In this document: positions 27,093 to 33,883 of the stretch, piece after piece
How positions within the stretch are numbered: the first letter of the stretch is position 1
How the letters are laid out: the number at the start of each line of letters is the position of its first letter
Source of the DNA: CAIYUC01 sp963682005
GTDB lineage: Bacteria; Bacteroidota; Bacteroidia; Bacteroidales; FEN-979
Assembly (NCBI GenBank): GCA_963682005.1
Contig: OY820914.1
Coordinates: forward strand, 3,472,001-3,536,000
Direction: 5' to 3'
DNA: 64,000 nt
Notes under the pieces: model-generated
Seen by the model: the letters and a program-made list of their open reading frames with translations, nothing else
Databases searched by the model: none
What the model was told of the DNA's origin: nothing
Made by a program: the position numbers and the translations under genes

Positions 27093-27188
27093 AGTAACAG
27101 AGTAAAAGAGTAACAAGGTCACGAGGTCACATGGTAATCTGGTCATCAACTCACGAGTTCACCACCTCACCACCTCACCACCTAATAA
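27093..27188. repeat. Octad array (12 units) between the Sua5/YrdC gene and the SRP RNA
   Basis: Ninety-six nt in 12 consecutive 8-nt units with no slip. Words drift across the array: AGTAACAG, AGTAAAAG, GGTCACGA, GGTCACAT, GGTAATCT, GGTCATCA, ACTCACGA, GTTCACCA, CCTCACCA. Neighbouring words share most bases while the first and last share few. It ends in the A-run that forms the SRP RNA terminator. Confidence 0.85.
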
Positions 27189-27193
27189 AAAAA

Positions 27194-27291
27194 GGGTAAG
27201 CTACTTACATCGCACCGCTCAACCATCTTACCCTTGCTTCCTTCCGAACCTGGGGGAGTTTGACGGGAGCTGGTCGTATAAGACTTACCCC
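27194..27291 (-). ncRNA. ffs: Signal recognition particle RNA (small bacterial type)
   Basis: About 98 nt. The apical domain IV signature CCAGGTTCGGAAGGAAGCA with the GGAA tetraloop and asymmetric loop is exact. The 5' GGGGTAAG pairs with 3' CTTACCC to close the molecule. Seven Ts follow on the minus strand (27193-27187), so the closing stem plus T-run can also terminate. It binds Ffh to target membrane proteins. Confidence 0.93.
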
Positions 27292-27295
27292 GCTG

Positions 27296-27324
27296 CAAAA
27301 TTACAAATTTATCAGTTAACCCAA
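27296..27324 (-). promoter_or_regulatory. SRP RNA promoter
   Basis: Minus-strand TTG (27324-27322) and TAATTTTG (27303-27296) with 18 nt between. The -7 box ends 5 nt before the inferred RNA 5' end, the expected distance. Confidence 0.6.
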
Positions 27325-27383
27325 CCATCAAATTGAATTTTTTGTAAGTTTGCTTCTGGTTGAACCTTTTAAAACCCGCCATT

Positions 27384-27920
27384 ATGGAAGAAAAAACCAA
27401 ATCCCTGGCATCTCATGCCATGGTCTATTGCCTGATCCCCGCCGCAGCGATGATCATTTATGGTACCATCCTTTACCTGTTCAACATGAACCTGAACAAA
27501 GTCCTTTCATCCCTGTCATACATTTTTCTTATTGCAGGGATGATATACGGAACCCTTCAGTACCGCAAGGAATTCTCAAACGGGTTTATGACCTATTCAA
27601 AAGCTTTTACCAGTTCCTTCCTTATCTCGTTGTTCTGTATCATTATCGTTTCAATCTTCAACTTTATCTTTTATACGTTCATCGATCCGGGGATCATTCA
27701 GCAAATGTCAGATATGGCCCGCGAAGAAATGATGACGAAAGCGCCTGATCTGACTGACCAGCAGCTCGAATCTGCCCTTGCCATGCAGGCAAAATTCATG
27801 TCACCGGTGGCGCTGACTATTATGAGCCTTATCATGGGGACGATCGCCGGTGCGATTTTATCTCTTATCATGGCCATATTCCTGAGAAAAGAAGACAAAT
27901 CAATTCCTACGGTTGCTTAA
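27384..27920 (+). CDS. DUF4199 family membrane protein
   Basis: 178 residues from MEEKTKSLASHAM; the frame extends to 27360 but that adds only eight residues. Four transmembrane segments are visible: IPAAAMIIYGTILYLF, the LSSLSYIFLIAGMIYG region, SSFLISLFCIIIVSIFNFIF and a last ALTIMSLIMGTIAGAILSLI. Between TM3 and TM4 lies a charged amphipathic helix rich in Met and Gln. The layout, including RKEFSNGFMTYSKAF, matches Bacteroidetes DUF4199, often the gene before a dolichyl-phosphate-mannose-type glycosyltransferase, as here. A role in the envelope sugar pathway is inferred from position only. Confidence 0.8.
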   Translation: MEEKTKSLASHAMVYCLIPAAAMIIYGTILYLFNMNLNKVLSSLSYIFLIAGMIYGTLQYRKEFSNGFMTYSKAFTSSFLISLFCIIIVSIFNFIFYTFIDPGIIQQMSDMAREEMMTKAPDLTDQQLESALAMQAKFMSPVALTIMSLIMGTIAGAILSLIMAIFLRKEDKSIPTVA

Positions 27921-27924
27921 TCAC

Positions 27925-27987
27925 CTCAACCCTGCACCCCTTCTGGATCCCCGCATCCGCGGGGACTTTGGGGGGACTGGAGTTGAG
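27925..27987. repeat. C-rich nested inverted repeat, copy 1
   Basis: Outer arms CTCAAC (27925-27930) and GTTGAG (27982-27987), with an inner hairpin CCCCGC-ATCC-GCGGGG (27949-27964). It starts 4 nt after the DUF4199 stop codon. Same family as 30134, 31365, 35368, 37691 and 51435; closest to 35368-35434. Confidence 0.75.
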
Positions 27988-28019
27988 AAGTTTGGTTTAT
28001 TCCAGTTAAATAACATTAA

Positions 28020-28967
28020 ATGGATATTTCTGTTGTTATACCGCTTCTGAATGAGGAGGAATCATTGCCCGAGCTTGCTGCATGGATCATCCGTGTTATG
28101 AAAGAAAACAATTTCTCGTTTGAGATCCTTTTTGTGGATGACGGGAGCAAGGACGGTTCATGGAAAATCATTGAAGAACTTACCGCAAAGCAGGGTGAAA
28201 TACGAGGCATAAAATTCCGGCGGAATTATGGGAAAGCGGCCGCTTTGAATGTCGGCTTTGAAGCTGCCCGCGGGGATGTCGTGGTCACCATGGATGCTGA
28301 CCTTCAGGACAGCCCGGATGAGATCCCGGAAATGTACCGGATGATCAAAAAAGAAGGGTATGACCTGGTTTCGGGCTGGAAAAAGATCCGGCACGATCCC
28401 TTTTCAAAGACTATCCCCACCAAGTTCTATAACTGGTCGGCCCGGAGGATGTCGGGGATCAAACTCCATGATTTCAATTGCGGTTTGAAAGCCTACAAGA
28501 GCGAAGTGGTGAAAAGCATCGAGGTGCACGGCGAAATGCACCGCTATATCCCTTTCCTGTCTAAATGGGCCGGCTTCAAATCGATTGGCGAAAAGATCGT
28601 TCATCACCAGAAACGTAAATACGGAAAGACAAAATACGGCCTCGACCGTTTCTACAAAGGATACCTCGACCTGATGACGATCTCGTTCATCACACGGTTC
28701 GGGAAACGCCCAATGCACTTCTTCGGACTTTGGGGGACGGTGATCTTCTTCTTCGGATTCATGATCGCCGCTTACCTTGTCTCTTCAAGGTTCTTCATGA
28801 ATACTTATAAAATGACTGACAGGCCGCTGTTCTACTTCGGTCTCCTGGCCATGATCCTCGGAACACAGCTGTTTGTTGCAGGCTTCCTGGGTGAGATGAT
28901 CTCGCGGAATGCCATTGACCGGAATCATTACCTGGTTGAGAAAAGGACCGGATTTGATGCAAAATAA
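28020..28967 (+). CDS. Family 2 glycosyltransferase (polyprenyl-phosphate sugar transferase type)
   Basis: 315 residues. GT-A domain: VVIPLLNEEESLPEL, FVDDGSKDGS, the YGKAAALNVGFEAARGD loop and the metal-binding MDADLQD (about residues 92-98). Two C-terminal transmembrane helices (LWGTVIFFFGFMIAAYLV and YFGLLAMILGTQLFVAGFL) match ArnC/GtrB/DPM1-like enzymes, which load a sugar onto undecaprenyl phosphate at the inner membrane. Its 3' end overlaps the next gene by 11 nt, so the two are translationally coupled. With the heptose genes downstream it may supply or attach envelope glycan sugars; the donor is not known. Confidence 0.88.
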   Translation: MDISVVIPLLNEEESLPELAAWIIRVMKENNFSFEILFVDDGSKDGSWKIIEELTAKQGEIRGIKFRRNYGKAAALNVGFEAARGDVVVTMDADLQDSPDEIPEMYRMIKKEGYDLVSGWKKIRHDPFSKTIPTKFYNWSARRMSGIKLHDFNCGLKAYKSEVVKSIEVHGEMHRYIPFLSKWAGFKSIGEKIVHHQKRKYGKTKYGLDRFYKGYLDLMTISFITRFGKRPMHFFGLWGTVIFFFGFMIAAYLVSSRFFMNTYKMTDRPLFYFGLLAMILGTQLFVAGFLGEMISRNAIDRNHYLVEKRTGFDAK

Positions 28968-30114
28968 ACGTAAAGTCGTCCTGATCGGATCGGCACACCC
29001 GTTACGGGGAGGACTGGCCACCTTTAATGAAAGACTTATCCGCGAGTATAGAAACCTTGGCGATGATGCTTCGATCTATACTTTCAGCCTGCAATATCCG
29101 GGGTTCCTCTTTCCGGGTAAAACGCAATATTCCACGGAGCCGGCACCGACTGATATTCCAATCCATATTAAAGTCAACTCGGTCAATCCCTTCAACTGGA
29201 TCAGGGTAGGGAGGGAGCTGAAGAAAATGAAGCCAGACCTGGTGCTTGTAAAATTCTGGATCCCTTTCATGGCACCGTGCTTCGGTACGATCTGCCGGAT
29301 CATTAAGAAAAACGGGCATACACGGGTGATCTCGGTCCTCGATAACATCATTCCCCATGAAAAACGACCGGGGGACAAGCTCCTGGCTCAGTACTGGGTC
29401 AACAGCGCCGATGGATTCATCGCCATGTCGAAGTCCGTGCTGGATGATCTTCAGCTGTTTTTCAGGAAATCATCAAAACCAGCGGTATTTTCCCCTCATC
29501 CGTTATATGACAGTTTCGGTGATGCAATTCCGAAAGAGACGGCAAAGAGAAAACTTAGGCTTGATCCGGCCTTTCATTACCTCTTGTTCTTCGGATTCAT
29601 CCGCGATTACAAGGGACTTGATCTTCTGCTGAAAGCTTTCGCAGACCGGAGGCTGAAAGAGCTTCCGCTGAAACTTATTGTTGCGGGTGAATTCTATTGC
29701 GACCCCAAACCTTTTCATCATCTGATCAATGATCATCATCTGGAAGAAAAGGTGATCATGAAAAATGATTTCATTCCTGACAGCGAGGTCGGAAATTATT
29801 TCTGTGCTGCAGATCTTGTTGTACAACCGTATAAAAGCGCCACCCAAAGCGGGGTTTCGCAGATCGCGTATCATTTCGACAAGCCGATGATCATCACGGA
29901 TGTGGGCGGACTGTCAGAAATTGTTCCGCACGGGAAGGTTGGTTATGTTGTTCAACCCGATGAAAATGAGATAGCTGCCTCGATCCTGGAGTTTTATGAA
30001 AAGAATAAGGAGGAAGAGTTCTCGAAAAATGCAGCCATTGAAAAGCAGAAATATTCGTGGAGGAATATGGTCGGGGCTATTGACGGTTTAGTAAAGGAGA
30101 TTGATAGCAGATAA
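28957..30114 (+). CDS. Family 4-like glycosyltransferase
   Basis: 385 residues from MQNKRKVVLIGSAHPLRGG; the alternative ATG at 28909 lies inside the previous gene and is rejected. GT-B fold: N-terminal G-rich loop LRGGLATFNERL, middle YLLFFGFIRDYKGLDLLLKA (about residues 205-224), then the GT4 signature region DLVVQPYKSATQSGVSQIAY and KPMIITDVGGLSEIV with PHGKVGYVVQP. The E.G..E pattern of GT4 is altered to SATQSG. Cytoplasmic, using a nucleotide sugar, perhaps GDP-heptose from the neighbouring genes (inference). Overlaps the preceding gene. Confidence 0.88.
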   Translation: MQNKRKVVLIGSAHPLRGGLATFNERLIREYRNLGDDASIYTFSLQYPGFLFPGKTQYSTEPAPTDIPIHIKVNSVNPFNWIRVGRELKKMKPDLVLVKFWIPFMAPCFGTICRIIKKNGHTRVISVLDNIIPHEKRPGDKLLAQYWVNSADGFIAMSKSVLDDLQLFFRKSSKPAVFSPHPLYDSFGDAIPKETAKRKLRLDPAFHYLLFFGFIRDYKGLDLLLKAFADRRLKELPLKLIVAGEFYCDPKPFHHLINDHHLEEKVIMKNDFIPDSEVGNYFCAADLVVQPYKSATQSGVSQIAYHFDKPMIITDVGGLSEIVPHGKVGYVVQPDENEIAASILEFYEKNKEEEFSKNAAIEKQKYSWRNMVGAIDGLVKEIDSR

Positions 30115-30133
30115 TGGTTTTTTCGGTGTCTCG

Positions 30134-30180
30134 TACCCACCCCGACCTTCGGTCTTCCCCTCCCTACTGGTAGGGAGGGG
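30134..30180. repeat. C-rich nested inverted repeat, copy 2
   Basis: TACCCACCCC, then a small GACCTTCGGTC hairpin, then CCCCTCCCTA / TAGGGAGGGG closing over CTGG. It is one half of the long form seen at 51435-51514. It begins 20 nt after a stop codon and could fold in the transcript end. Confidence 0.75.
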
Positions 30181-30311
30181 TTCAAAAAGAAGGTTTGTTA
30201 AATTAATCTCCAAAGGTTGCTGCGATCTTCAAACAGGGTGTAAAGAATAATTTAACAACAGCGAAGGCACAGAGAGCACAGAGAATACTTTTTCCTTACT
30301 GAAGAATAAAA

Positions 30312-30319
30312 TACCTTTG
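30312..30319 (+). promoter_or_regulatory. Candidate -7 box TACCTTTG before the heptose kinase gene
   Basis: Exact TAnnTTTG match 20 nt before the start codon. Upstream TTTT sits at a 19-nt spacing, a weak -33. Two 9-nt units (GGCACAGAG, AGCACAGAG) lie just upstream at 30266-30283. Confidence 0.5.
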
Positions 30320-30339
30320 CAGAAAGAAATATTCAAATC

Positions 30340-31362
30340 ATGATCATTCGAAGCAAAGCCCCCCTGCGGCTCGGACTTGCCGGTGGCGGAACAGATGTGG
30401 CGCCCTATTCCGAGATCTATGGAGGAACCATCCTGAATGCAACGATCAGCATGTATGCTTACGCCACCATTGAGCCACGAACCGACGGGAAGATCATCCT
30501 GAATTCGATCGACAAAGGCGAGATCTATGAATTCGCCGAGACGACGGAACTGGAGATCGACGGGATCCTGGAGCTTCACAAAGGGATCTATAACCGGGTG
30601 ATCCGTGATTTTGTGAAAAAGCCCCTTTCATTCACACTCTCGACGTATGTGGATGCACCGCCGGGATCCGGCCTGGGCACATCTTCCACACTTGTGGTTG
30701 CCATTCTCGGGGCATTTGCAGAATGGCTCGGTTTGCCTTTAGGGGAATATGACCTGGCGCACTTAGCCTTCGAAATTGAGCGTGTCGACCTGAATATGGC
30801 CGGCGGGAAACAGGACCAGTATGCTGCAACCTTCGGGGGGGTGAACTATATGGAGTTCTTCAGGGAAGATAAAGTGATCGTCAACCCGTTACGCATCCAC
30901 GAAAAATACCTGGATGAACTGGCCCACAACCTGGTGCTTTATCATACGGAAACCAGCCGTCTTTCCTCAAAGATCATCGAGCAACAGTCGAAAAATGTGA
31001 TGAATAAGAACGAGAAGACCATCGAAGCGATGCATAAGCTGAAGGAACAGGCGGTGATGATGAAAGAGGCGATCCTGAAAGGGGAACTTGACAAGATCGG
31101 GGAGATCCTGGATTTCGGATGGCAGTTCAAAAAGCACATGGCTTCGGGGATCACCAATCCATTCATCGATGAAGTCTACCAGACGGCCATCAGCCACGGA
31201 GCTACCGGGGGGAAGATATCCGGAGCGGGAGGCGGAGGATTTATGTTTTTTTATTGTCCGCAAACGACAAGGAGTTCAGTTGTTGAAGCCCTGAAGAAGT
31301 TCGGCGGACAGACCAAACGATACGAGTTTACAATGAAGGGGCTGACGACGTGGACAATTTAA
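30340..31362 (+). CDS. hddA: D-glycero-alpha-D-manno-heptose 7-phosphate kinase (GHMP family)
   Basis: 340 residues, the family's usual length. It phosphorylates C1 of D-glycero-D-manno-heptose 7-phosphate to give the alpha-1,7-bisphosphate. Motifs: RSKAPLRLGLAGGGTD at the N-terminus, the GHMP ATP-binding PPGSGLGTSSTLVVAI (about residues 107-122), the FEIERVDLNMAGGKQDQYAA region with G-G-x-Q-D typical of HddA, and the C-terminal KISGAGGGGFMFFY. Cytoplasmic. With gmhA, hddC and gmhB downstream it completes the GDP-heptose pathway. A C-rich repeat element and a nitroreductase gene interrupt the set. Confidence 0.9.
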   Translation: MIIRSKAPLRLGLAGGGTDVAPYSEIYGGTILNATISMYAYATIEPRTDGKIILNSIDKGEIYEFAETTELEIDGILELHKGIYNRVIRDFVKKPLSFTLSTYVDAPPGSGLGTSSTLVVAILGAFAEWLGLPLGEYDLAHLAFEIERVDLNMAGGKQDQYAATFGGVNYMEFFREDKVIVNPLRIHEKYLDELAHNLVLYHTETSRLSSKIIEQQSKNVMNKNEKTIEAMHKLKEQAVMMKEAILKGELDKIGEILDFGWQFKKHMASGITNPFIDEVYQTAISHGATGGKISGAGGGGFMFFYCPQTTRSSVVEALKKFGGQTKRYEFTMKGLTTWTI

Positions 31363-31364
31363 CG

Positions 31365-31427
31365 TACCCTCCCCGACCTTCGGTCTTCCCCTCCCTACTT
31401 GTAGGGAGGGGATAAGAGGGGTGGGTA
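31365..31427. repeat. C-rich nested inverted repeat, copy 3
   Basis: TACCCTCCCC, the GACCTTCGGTC hairpin, CCCCTCCCTAC-TT-GTAGGGAGGGG, and a closing GAGGGGTGGGTA that pairs with the first arm. It begins 2 nt after the hddA stop codon. It matches the reverse complement of 51435-51514 except for a different centre. Confidence 0.8.
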
Positions 31428-31444
31428 TGAAAAACATATATAAT

Positions 31445-31969
31445 ATGAAAACATTCCTTGATCTTGCAAAATCCCGATATTCGGTGAGAAATTACCTGGA
31501 CAGGCCGGTGGAAGAAGAAAAGCTTGAATATATCCTTGAAGCCGGCCGGATTGCGCCATCAGCGGCCAATTACCAGCCCTGGCATTTTATCATGATCCGT
31601 GATCCGGAAATGCGGAAAAAGATCGCCACGACGTACAACCGTGCCTGGTTCCTCCAGGCACCGGTGATCATCATCCTTTGCGGGGACCACACGCTGGGAT
31701 GGAAACGGGCTGACGGCAAGGATCACACCGATATCGACATTGCCATCACCACGGACCATATGACGCTGGCCGCTGTTGAAATGGATCTCGGGACCTGCTG
31801 GATCTGCAACTTCGATGCGGCTGAGGCCGGCAGGATACTTGAACTTCCACCTCATATCGAGCCTATTGTTTACCTGCCCGTCGGGTATCCCGGAACATCG
31901 GAAGATAAAGCAGCGCGCCACCTGATCCGCAAGGGTATGGCAGATATTGTTCATTGGGAACGGTTCTGA
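31445..31969 (+). CDS. Nitroreductase-family FMN protein
   Basis: 174 residues from MKTFLDLAKSRYSVRNY; earlier in-frame starts fall in the repeat element. N-terminal motif SRYSVRNYLDRPVEEEKL and IAPSAANYQPWHFIMI bind FMN; then HMTLAAVEMDLGTCWI and the C-terminal LPVGYPG. A soluble NAD(P)H-dependent flavin enzyme of the small, probably dimeric, nitroreductase superfamily; substrate unknown. It lies between hddA and gmhA but has no known role in heptose synthesis. Its stop codon is 44 nt before gmhA, and a promoter-like TACCTTTG lies in between, so gmhA may be transcribed separately. Confidence 0.85.
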   Translation: MKTFLDLAKSRYSVRNYLDRPVEEEKLEYILEAGRIAPSAANYQPWHFIMIRDPEMRKKIATTYNRAWFLQAPVIIILCGDHTLGWKRADGKDHTDIDIAITTDHMTLAAVEMDLGTCWICNFDAAEAGRILELPPHIEPIVYLPVGYPGTSEDKAARHLIRKGMADIVHWERF

Positions 31970-31988
31970 CCAAAGATCAGAATTTCAC

Positions 31989-31996
31989 TACCTTTG
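31989..31996 (+). promoter_or_regulatory. Candidate -7 box TACCTTTG before gmhA
   Basis: Exact consensus 18 nt before the chosen gmhA start. No clear -33 element. Confidence 0.4.
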
Positions 31997-32013
31997 TTTT
32001 GAAAACAGGTCAC

Positions 32014-32586
32014 ATGAAAATAGCAGAAGCGATCAATGAATCCATCAGTACCAAGAAACGCATTCTTGAGGATGACGAACTGATGAGGACGATAGGCCAG
32101 GCGGCCAGTGCATGCACAGAGGCATTCTGTAACGGGAATAAGGTTTTCTTTTGCGGTAACGGGGGAAGTGCGGCCGATGCCCAGCATCTCGCCGCAGAAT
32201 TCTCAGGACGGTTCTATTTCGACCGGGCACCTCTGCCTTCAGAAGCTCTGCATGTTAATACTTCTTTTCTTACGGCAGTTGCCAATGATTATTCCTTCGA
32301 TGAGGTCTATGCCCGCAACATCAAAGGGAGCGGCCGCGAAGGGGATGTACTGGTTGCCATCTCCACATCAGGGAATTCAAAGAATATCATCAGGGCGGTG
32401 GAAACGGCCAATGATATCGGGATTGTCACCATCGGAATGACAGGACAGTCAGGAGGAGCCATGAAAAACCTGTGCGACTACCTGATCAATGTTCCTTCTT
32501 CCGACACACCCCGGATCCAGGAATCGCATATCATGATCGGTCATATTATTTGCGAGATCGTAGAAACTTCAATATTTTCTAAATAA
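32014..32586 (+). CDS. gmhA: Sedoheptulose 7-phosphate isomerase (phosphoheptose isomerase)
   Basis: 190 residues from MKIAEAINESI; the longer in-frame start (31954) would overlap the previous gene and include the promoter-like box. A SIS domain has the sugar-phosphate loops CGNGGSAADAQHLAAEFSGRF (about residues 49-69) and STSGNSKNI, with the GmhA catalytic region near ESHIMIGHIICEIVE at the end. It converts sedoheptulose 7-phosphate to D-glycero-D-manno-heptose 7-phosphate in the cytoplasm. Its TAA stop is followed in the same frame, after only two codons, by the TTG start of hddC. Confidence 0.93.
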   Translation: MKIAEAINESISTKKRILEDDELMRTIGQAASACTEAFCNGNKVFFCGNGGSAADAQHLAAEFSGRFYFDRAPLPSEALHVNTSFLTAVANDYSFDEVYARNIKGSGREGDVLVAISTSGNSKNIIRAVETANDIGIVTIGMTGQSGGAMKNLCDYLINVPSSDTPRIQESHIMIGHIICEIVETSIFSK

Positions 32587-32592
32587 TTTCAC

Positions 32593-33294
32593 TTGGAAGC
32601 AATCATTTTAGCAGGAGGTCTTGGCACCCGTTTAAAAGGCATCGTTGACGACGTTCCCAAATCAATGGCACTCATCAATGGACATCCTTTTCTTGAATAC
32701 CTGATGAACTACCTCACGGGGCAGGGCATAAAGCGGGTTGTTCTTTCGGTAGGGCACAAACGGGAACTGATCGAATCCTTTTTTAAAGATCAGTACAAAG
32801 GAATTTCCATAACCTACGCTGTTGAGGATGAGCCGCTGGGTACAGGAGGAGGGATCCTGAATGCATTCAGCAAAGTTGAGAGCGATCTTGCATTTACGAT
32901 GAATGGCGACAGCCTGTTCAGGATCGATTTCAATGCGATGATGAAACGTCATATCGAATCCTTGTCCGATATAACGCTCTCATTAAAATACCTCGATGAT
33001 ACGGCGCGGTTCGGAACCGTAAGATTTGATGAGACATACAGGATCACTGGTTTTGATGAAAAGAATCCTGATTCAGGGGAAGGTTATATTAATGGAGGGA
33101 TCTACCTTCTGAATAAAGGTTTCCTGGAGAATGCAAAATTCCCGCCGGTTTTTTCCATCGAAAAAGATTGTTTCGAAAAGCATTACAATAAATCACGGAT
33201 ATTCGGATATCTATCCAGGGGATATTTCCTGGATATTGGGATCCCGGAGGATTACCAGAAAGCACAGGATGAATTTAAGCGATTTGAAGATTGA
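32593..33294 (+). CDS. hddC: D-glycero-alpha-D-manno-heptose 1-phosphate guanylyltransferase-like nucleotidyltransferase
   Basis: 233 residues. The start must be TTG: the essential nucleotide-binding loop AIILAGGLGTRLKG begins at residue 3, a stop codon lies three codons upstream, and the first Met would remove the loop. Further motifs: PKSMALINGHPFLEY, DEPLGTGGGILNA and the metal-binding FTMNGDSLF. It would attach GMP to heptose 1-phosphate; the substrate is inferred from the neighbours, since other sugar-1-phosphate nucleotidyltransferases look alike. Overlaps gmhB by 26 nt. Confidence 0.85.
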   Translation: MEAIILAGGLGTRLKGIVDDVPKSMALINGHPFLEYLMNYLTGQGIKRVVLSVGHKRELIESFFKDQYKGISITYAVEDEPLGTGGGILNAFSKVESDLAFTMNGDSLFRIDFNAMMKRHIESLSDITLSLKYLDDTARFGTVRFDETYRITGFDEKNPDSGEGYINGGIYLLNKGFLENAKFPPVFSIEKDCFEKHYNKSRIFGYLSRGYFLDIGIPEDYQKAQDEFKRFED

Positions 33295-33850
33295 TAATAC
33301 CTGGTCATTGTTCCTCGATCGTGATGGGGTGATCAACAGGCGGATCGTGGATGACTATGTCAGGAAATGGGAGGAATTTGAATTCCTGCCGGGTGTTCAT
33401 GACGCATTTAAGGTCTTTGCGAAAGTGTTCGGTCCTGTCATCGTTGTGAGTAACCAGCAGGGAGTCGGAAAGGGAATTATGACCGACCAGGCCGTAGTTT
33501 CGACGCATAACCAGATGATAAGGTCGATCCGGTTAAGGAACGGACGACTCGATAAAGTTTATTATTCACCTTACCTCGAAAAGGCAGGATCGACGTGGAG
33601 AAAACCAAACATCGGGATGGCCCTTGAAGCCCAGAAGGATTTTCCGCAGATCATTTTCCGGAAATCGGTCATGGTGGGTGACTCTGAAACGGATATGATC
33701 TTCGGACGAAAGCTTCAGATGAAAACTGTGTTTATTAACAGCATGAAAAATCACGCAGATAAATTTCATGACCTGGTTGATTTCATTTATCCTGATCTTG
33801 CCAGCTTTGCCCATGAGCTCGATCTATCCTTCAGGCTTCATCACAAGTAA
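33269..33850 (+). CDS. gmhB: D-glycero-D-manno-heptose 1,7-bisphosphate 7-phosphatase (HAD superfamily)
   Basis: 193 residues from MNLSDLKIDN. The frame is open further upstream inside hddC, but a start there would add about 46 unrelated residues. HAD-IIIA motifs: LFLDRDGVIN (about residues 14-23), VVSNQQGVGKG, KPNIGMALEA and VMVGDSETDMIFG. The DxDG, Lys and GDSxxD positions are intact. The Zn-binding Cys cluster of E. coli GmhB is not evident (SPYLEKAGSTW in its place). It removes the C7 phosphate before nucleotidylation. Overlaps hddC by 26 nt, implying translational coupling. Confidence 0.88.
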   Translation: MNLSDLKIDNTWSLFLDRDGVINRRIVDDYVRKWEEFEFLPGVHDAFKVFAKVFGPVIVVSNQQGVGKGIMTDQAVVSTHNQMIRSIRLRNGRLDKVYYSPYLEKAGSTWRKPNIGMALEAQKDFPQIIFRKSVMVGDSETDMIFGRKLQMKTVFINSMKNHADKFHDLVDFIYPDLASFAHELDLSFRLHHK

Positions 33851-33883
33851 TCAATACATAAAGAAACTCAGCTTACAGATACG

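Noticed and set aside
25569..27188. Assembly artefact or adapter contamination as source of the short arrays
   Set aside because: The arrays have different words, lie at many loci and border intact genes and RNAs; an artefact would repeat one sequence.
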